This document shows positions 4,640 through 8,807 of a DNA stretch of 8,807 bases, one piece after another. The translations under genes and the position numbers were made by a program. This DNA is from Desulforhopalus sp. (GTDB lineage Bacteria > Desulfobacterota > Desulfobulbia > Desulfobulbales > Desulfocapsaceae): the NCBI GenBank assembly GCA_023231425.1, contig JALNVI010000091.1, forward strand, positions 1-8,807, given 5' to 3'. A model generated the notes under the pieces. It was not told the DNA's origin and made no database searches. It saw nothing but the letters and a program-made list of their open reading frames with translations. Numbering within the stretch: position 1 is the first letter of the stretch; every line of letters begins with the position of its first letter.

Positions 4640-7330
4640 ATGCATCTTGTAACCACCCATACCGAGGCAGACCTCGACGGCCTCGCCTCCATGCTCGCCG
4701 CAATCCGGCTTTTTCCCGATGCCGTCGCCGCCTTTTCGGGCCCCTGCGACCACAACGTGCATGACTTTCTCGGCTCCGGCTACCTGGATCTGAAAGTACT
4801 CTCTCCGCAAGAAGTTGACCGGAAGAACGTCAGCACCCTCACCCTCGTTGACACCCGCATCGCGTCCAGGATAAACCGCCTCGCCACCTGCCTCGACAAC
4901 CCCGGACTCACCCTCAATATCTTCGACCACCATCCGGGCACCCCGGGGGACCTGCACGGCGACTTCGAGAGCATTCGTGAATGCGGAGCCACCACCACCC
5001 TGCTCACCGAGCTGCTGCGCGAGCGCGGCGTCCCCCTCTCCGTGGAGGATGCAACCACCCTCACCCTCGGCATCTATAAAGACACCGGCGGCCTGCGCAA
5101 CCTTTCGACCACCCCCGCCGACCTGCGTGCCGCGGCCTGGCTGCTCGAGCAGGGGGCCCGGCTCGACGTGGTCAGCCACTACCTCAGCCACGAACTCAAC
5201 AGCGCGCAGGTGGATATCCTGCACGAACTGCTCAATAACGCCCGCCGCTACACCATTCAGAATGTGCCTGTGGTCATCGCCACCTGTGCCTGTGACGATT
5301 ATGTGGATAACTGCTCCCTTGTCGTCCGCCGTCTGCTGGAGATGGAGAACCTCAACGCCATCTTCGCCCTGCTCTCCATGGCAGGACGCATCCACCTCAT
5401 CGCCCGCAGCCGCACCCCGGACATCAACACCGCCGAGGTGGCGGCAGATTTCGGCGGCGGCGGACACGCAATGGCGGCTTCCGCCACCATCAGCGATATT
5501 ACCCTCATCCAGGCCCATGAGAAACTGGTCCGCGTTCTCCACGCCCACATCCACCCGGCGGCGGTGGCTGAGGAGATGATGACCAGCCCGGCGATCACCG
5601 TCTCCCCGAATGACACCATCGACACCGCCCAGAAAATTCTTGTGCGCTATAACATTACGGCTGCCCCCGTGCTCTCCGGCCAGAAGACCGTGGGCATCAT
5701 CTCACGGCAGATCCTCGAACGGGCCAGCCAGCACCACCTCGGAGGCCGTCCGGTGAGTGACTACATGAGCAGTGAGTTCGCCACACTCGGCACCGACGCC
5801 ACCCTCGCCGATATTCAGGATCTCATCATCGAGAACCTTCAGCGCATCATCCCCATTTTTAACAAAGAGAAAGGACTGCTCGGCATCATCACCCGTACCG
5901 ACCTGCTCAACCGCCTCGTCGACAATCCGGCCCTCTCACCGAAGCAGCTGCATGGCACAGAGCCGAACACCGCCCCTGAAGGCAACCACCGCAACCTCAA
6001 TGAGATAATCACCGGCAATCTCAGCCGGGCGATGATCAGGCTGCTGCTCGACATCGGAGAGCTCGCCGATGAACTCCACTGCCGGGCCTACGCCGTGGGC
6101 GGCTTTGTCCGCGACCTGTTGATGCACATCCCCAACTTCGACCTCGACATTGTGGTGGAAGGCGACGGCATCGAGTTCGCCCGCCAGCTCTCTATCCGCA
6201 CCGGCGGTCGCTACAGCACCCATGAACGTTTCAAAACCGCCGTCGTTCTCCTGCCGACGAAACTTTCTCTAAGCCTGCCGGGAACCCACAAAGATGGCAG
6301 TTTCAAGGTAGATATCGCCACCGCCCGCCTGGAGTATTACGATTCCCCCGCCGCCATGCCGACGGTGGAACTCTCCTCTATCAAGCTGGACCTCTACCGT
6401 CGAGACTTCACCATCAACGCCATGGCTCTGCAGCTCAATCCGGCCCGCTTCGGCGAACTCCTCGACTTTTTTCACAGCCAGAGCGACCTCAGGAAGAAGG
6501 CCATCAAGACCCTGCACAACCTCAGCTTTGTGGAGGACCCCAGCCGTATCTTTCGCGCCATCCGCTTTGAGAAACGCATGAACTTCACCATCTCCCCCCA
6601 CACCCGCCACCTGATTCGCAACGCCGTAGAGATGGGCTTTTTTGGCAAGACGAACGATATCCGCTACGCCACCGAGCTGAAGATTATCCTTGAAGAGGAC
6701 AATCCGCTCCCGGCGCTGGAACGGCTCGGCGAGTTTGATCTCTACTGCTTCATCTGGCCAGATCTCAAGCCGTATTGCCGCATCGATCGACACTTCAAGC
6801 ATATTCTCTGTCAGGCAAGGGAGACCATTTCCTGGCACAGCCTGCTCTTTCGCAAAGAACCCTGCTGCCGCTGGCAGGTGTATCTGCTGGTTATCATGAG
6901 TCGTTCACCGCTCCCCATTCTCGGCAGCTACTGCGACCGCTTCAACGAGAGTCCCAAAAACCGCGAATTCCTCCTCACCCAAAAAGAGCTGATGGACAGT
7001 CGGATCAACCGCCTGCGCGAGTGTCGTGATCTGAAAAACAGCGATATCGTCCGCATCCTTGACGGGATTGAAATCGAGGGATTGCTGGCGATGAGAGCGG
7101 TAACCCGCAAAAGCCGCGTCCTTGAGGCGATCAGCTTCTACATTCGAGACCTGCGCTGGGTGCGTCCGCTGCTCAACGGGGATGATCTCATCGCCATGGG
7201 CCTCAAACCCGGACCGAAATTTAAAAAGGTCCTCGACACCCTGGTCACTGCCCGCCTCGACGGTCTCACCACTACCCCCGCCGAAGAGGAAGAGCTGGTG
7301 CGCAGCCAATTTCTCTCCCCTGCTTCCTGA
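4640..7330 (+). CDS. cca: tRNA nucleotidyltransferase with DHH and CBS domains (probable A-adding enzyme)
   Basis: This 896-residue protein has an N-terminal DHH phosphoesterase-like domain with TEADLDG (8-14), FDHH (95-98) and the DHHA1 glycine motif GGGGH (272-276). Two CBS domains follow, about 309-365 and 371-429. The class II nucleotidyltransferase head starts near 460: GGFVRD (487-492), catalytic carboxylates in FDLDIVVEGDG (D501, D503), RRDF (588-590 region) and EDPSR (632-636), the EDxxR nucleotide-selecting motif, then the RNA-binding C-terminal part ending in LKPGPKFKKVLDTL (855-868). By family knowledge this architecture occurs in A-adding enzymes, paired with a separate CC-adding enzyme; full CCA addition or poly(A) activity remains possible. 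The ATG has a modest GGGA site (4629-4632). DHH and CBS may sense or process nucleotides, but their role here is unknown. Confidence 0.93.
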   Translation: MHLVTTHTEADLDGLASMLAAIRLFPDAVAAFSGPCDHNVHDFLGSGYLDLKVLSPQEVDRKNVSTLTLVDTRIASRINRLATCLDNPGLTLNIFDHHPGTPGDLHGDFESIRECGATTTLLTELLRERGVPLSVEDATTLTLGIYKDTGGLRNLSTTPADLRAAAWLLEQGARLDVVSHYLSHELNSAQVDILHELLNNARRYTIQNVPVVIATCACDDYVDNCSLVVRRLLEMENLNAIFALLSMAGRIHLIARSRTPDINTAEVAADFGGGGHAMAASATISDITLIQAHEKLVRVLHAHIHPAAVAEEMMTSPAITVSPNDTIDTAQKILVRYNITAAPVLSGQKTVGIISRQILERASQHHLGGRPVSDYMSSEFATLGTDATLADIQDLIIENLQRIIPIFNKEKGLLGIITRTDLLNRLVDNPALSPKQLHGTEPNTAPEGNHRNLNEIITGNLSRAMIRLLLDIGELADELHCRAYAVGGFVRDLLMHIPNFDLDIVVEGDGIEFARQLSIRTGGRYSTHERFKTAVVLLPTKLSLSLPGTHKDGSFKVDIATARLEYYDSPAAMPTVELSSIKLDLYRRDFTINAMALQLNPARFGELLDFFHSQSDLRKKAIKTLHNLSFVEDPSRIFRAIRFEKRMNFTISPHTRHLIRNAVEMGFFGKTNDIRYATELKIILEEDNPLPALERLGEFDLYCFIWPDLKPYCRIDRHFKHILCQARETISWHSLLFRKEPCCRWQVYLLVIMSRSPLPILGSYCDRFNESPKNREFLLTQKELMDSRINRLRECRDLKNSDIVRILDGIEIEGLLAMRAVTRKSRVLEAISFYIRDLRWVRPLLNGDDLIAMGLKPGPKFKKVLDTLVTARLDGLTTTPAEEEELVRSQFLSPAS

Positions 7331-7387
7331 TCTCTTCTCCCATCTTGACGCATCGCCTGCGCGGTTTACCGTATTGCAGGAAAGAAA

Positions 7388-7415
7388 GGAGACAGGAGAA
7401 GGGAGACGGGAGAAA
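7388..7415. repeat. 7-bp array downstream of cca (four units)
   Basis: Units GGAGACA, GGAGAAG, GGAGACG and GGAGAAA follow one another, starting 57 bases after the cca stop, with the purine-rich strand as coding strand. They lead directly into the next repeat island. Confidence 0.8.
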
Positions 7416-7775
7416 GGGAAAAGCAAAAGACGGTAAGACATTTTTTTACCGCGAAGAACGCGAAGGAACGCGAAGAAAAGCAAAAAGCATTTGAGAATAA
7501 AGATTTTTTGAATTAAAGCGGGAAACAAAAGAATGAGTAATAATTCGTGTTTATTCGTGTTTATTCGTGTCCATTCGTGGTTCCTTTGTTTCTGCCTTTC
7601 TTCGCATTCTTCGCGGTAAAAATGGCCTTTCCGCTTTTCGCCTTTTTTTCGCATGATTAGAGCTTTTATTCGTTGGCAAAAAATCTTTTCGCTGTTCTGT
7701 TTTTCTTTGCGTTCTTCGTGTCCTTCGCGGTAAAAATGGCCTTTCTGCTTTTCGCCTTTTTTTCGCCGTTCCATC
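7416..7775. repeat. Second repeat island, between cca and the M50 protease
   Basis: A reversed arm (7447-7510) with ACCGCGAAGAACGCGAAGG and AAAGATTTTTTGAATTA is followed by GAATGAGTAATAATTCGTGT (7531-7550), three or four ATTCGTG 10-mers (7543-7580), then two forward TTCGCGG modules (7597-7630 and 7702-7745). The far arm (7675-7757) is an imperfect inverted copy of the near arm. The order of modules follows the island at 4200-4621, and 7597-7750 also matches 672-850. No gene is credible here. Confidence 0.8.
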
Positions 7776-7821
7776 TTTCACAAAACAACCGACAACCCCA
7801 GGTACAGGACATCAGTAAAAT

Positions 7822-8460
7822 ATGAATTTTCCCAATTTCGACATACAACAGCTCCTTATCAGCATTCCGCCGCTGCTCTTCGCGCTCACCCTGCATGAAG
7901 TCGCCCACGGCGTAGCAGCCCTGCATTTCGGTGATCCCACAGCGAAGAATGCCGGACGACTGTCCCTCAATCCACTGCGCCATCTTGATCCCCTTGGCAC
8001 CATCGCTCTGCTTCTCGTCAATTTTGGCTGGGCCAAACCGGTCCCGGTAAATCCGCGCTACTTCAAGGACCCGTTGAAAGACATGCTGTGGGTGGCTCTT
8101 GCCGGCCCCGTAACCAACCTGCTGCTGGCCATCGTCAGTCTGATTCTCTTGAAATTTCTGGTTGTCATCAGCGGCAGCCTGCCACGAAGCATCCTCCTTC
8201 CCATGGGAAGTATGCTCCAGATCAGCTTCATGATGAATGTCATGCTCTGCATCTTCAACTTTCTGCCAATCCCCCCGCTCGACGGCAGTCGTATCCTTGC
8301 TGGAATTTTGCCGAGAGAGGCAGCAATGAAATATCTGCACTATGAACGGTATGGCATGCTCATCCTGCTGGCACTTATGATCACCGGTGTCTTCGGCATC
8401 ATCCTCCAGCCCATCAGCGTTGCTGTGCGCTACATGCTTTATTCCGTCATAGCTTCGTAG
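7822..8460 (+). CDS. Site-2 protease family (M50) membrane metalloprotease
   Basis: This 212-residue, very hydrophobic protein is an integral membrane zinc protease of the short M50 type. The zinc-binding HEVAH (H25, E26, H29) lies in the first membrane helix, followed by the family's LAGPVTN (93-99) and FNFLPIPPLDGSRIL (145-159), whose D154 is the expected third zinc ligand. About five or six membrane segments are visible: near 10-30, 56-70, 88-116, 125-150 and 177-207. There is no PDZ domain, unlike RseP, so it is a minimal member; its substrate cannot be told. AGGA at 7806-7809 is 12 bases before the ATG, a rather long spacing. By family memory such proteases often follow the xerD/cca region and precede trpS and scpAB in related bacteria; that is not shown here. 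A 7-bp array starts ten bases after the stop. Confidence 0.93.
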   Translation: MNFPNFDIQQLLISIPPLLFALTLHEVAHGVAALHFGDPTAKNAGRLSLNPLRHLDPLGTIALLLVNFGWAKPVPVNPRYFKDPLKDMLWVALAGPVTNLLLAIVSLILLKFLVVISGSLPRSILLPMGSMLQISFMMNVMLCIFNFLPIPPLDGSRILAGILPREAAMKYLHYERYGMLILLALMITGVFGIILQPISVAVRYMLYSVIAS

Positions 8461-8470
8461 GAAAAAGGGG

Positions 8471-8505
8471 GGAGGCAGGAGACAGGAGGCAGGAGACAGG
8501 AGAAC
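8471..8505. repeat. 7-bp array downstream of the M50 protease (five units)
   Basis: Units GGAGGCA, GGAGACA, GGAGGCA, GGAGACA and GGAGAAC are contiguous and alternate, giving a 14-bp higher-order period as in the array at 887-949. The purine-rich strand is the coding strand. Confidence 0.88.
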
Positions 8506-8543
8506 AACAAAACCCAAAGTTTCCCGCAATGCCGGTGTCTTTC

Positions 8544-8569
8544 GTAGAGACAAGGCATGCCTTGTCTAC
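8544..8569. repeat. GCATGC-centred palindrome, inverted copy
   Basis: This is the same 26-nt palindrome as at 168-193, but with the GA missing from the right arm, so the copy is inverted. The flank ACAACAT after it matches the inverse of the other copies for about 12 bases only. Confidence 0.85.
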
Positions 8570-8579
8570 ACAACATCAG

Positions 8580-8807
8580 CAAAAACAACCACAGCACAAT
8601 TGATAGAATAGGTGATTATCACGGATGCAACGGAATTGTATCACCCCTCATGGAAAATCAGCACACCAATGGTTTCCCACAATCTTGATATGTAGACAAG
8701 GCATGCCTTGTCTCTACGGTGGTGTGGCAATTGTAGCGGTAATCACCACCGCCCCCGCGAAACAATACACGCCATGTCATCACCACGGGGGATACCGGTG
8801 GAATTTC
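8580..8807. repeat. Diverged copies of the left-end palindromic repeat
   Basis: Positions 8617-8695 align with 93-171 of unit 1, including CAACGG, GGAAAATC and the approach to the palindrome. The palindrome is at 8692-8717, in the same orientation as the left units. A hairpin GGTGGTG/CACCACC (8718-8724 with 8744-8750) replaces the shorter hairpin of unit 1. From about 8762, CAATACAC and CCACGGGGGATACCGGTGGAA restart a further unit that runs off the window. No gene is visible. Confidence 0.75.

Noticed and set aside
4358..5554. 398-residue minus-strand frame opposite cca
   Set aside because: It is antisense to the conserved DHH domain and its C-terminal part is repeat sequence.
7666..8553. 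295-residue minus-strand frame opposite the M50 protease
   Set aside because: It is antisense to a gene with intact HExxH, and its ends are repeat-derived.

Overview
This window looks like chromosomal DNA from a Gram-negative bacterium. Gene content and family resemblance suggest Desulfobacterota, possibly Desulfobulbales-like; that placement is inferred from memory of the families, not from a search. Six housekeeping genes are supported: mobB and ddl on the minus strand, then rpsU, xerD, a four-part DHH-CBS-CBS-tRNA nucleotidyltransferase (cca) and an M50 membrane metalloprotease on the plus strand. No phage, transposase, CRISPR, toxin or defence gene is visible.

Layout. Positions 1-~660 hold near-identical tandem repeats of 265 bp plus a diverged third copy, each with a GCATGC-centred palindrome. 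Positions ~661-949 hold a different, TTCGCG-rich dispersed repeat ending in an array of 7-bp units that runs into the 3' end of mobB. ddl and mobB (2370-945, minus) form a tight pair with a 4-nt gap. A 540-bp divergent intergenic region with a good sigma-70-type promoter separates ddl from rpsU (2911-3105). xerD (3232-4161), cca (4640-7330) and the M50 protease (7822-8460) follow in the same direction. A large repeat island with inverted-repeat arms sits in each of the gaps around cca. After the protease a further 7-bp array leads back into the palindromic repeat family of the left end.

How the genes work. Ddl makes the D-Ala-D-Ala dipeptide for peptidoglycan. MobB is a GTP-binding accessory of molybdenum cofactor maturation. 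S21 is a small-subunit ribosomal protein. XerD is a tyrosine recombinase for chromosome dimer resolution. The cca product adds 3'-terminal nucleotides to tRNA and, by its architecture, is probably the A-adding type. The protease belongs to the site-2 protease superfamily. xerD, cca and the protease may be an ancestral gene run that repeats have since split apart.

The genes are ordinary. What is unusual is the intergenic DNA: at least three modular repeat families (265-bp palindromic units, 7-bp purine-rich arrays, and TTCGCG/ATTCGTG arms) fill nearly every gap. The 7-bp arrays sit at or near the 3' ends of mobB, xerD, cca and the protease, with the purine-rich strand always the coding strand. 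I do not see a clear new defence or biosynthetic system. The repeat islands are the best candidate for something undescribed.
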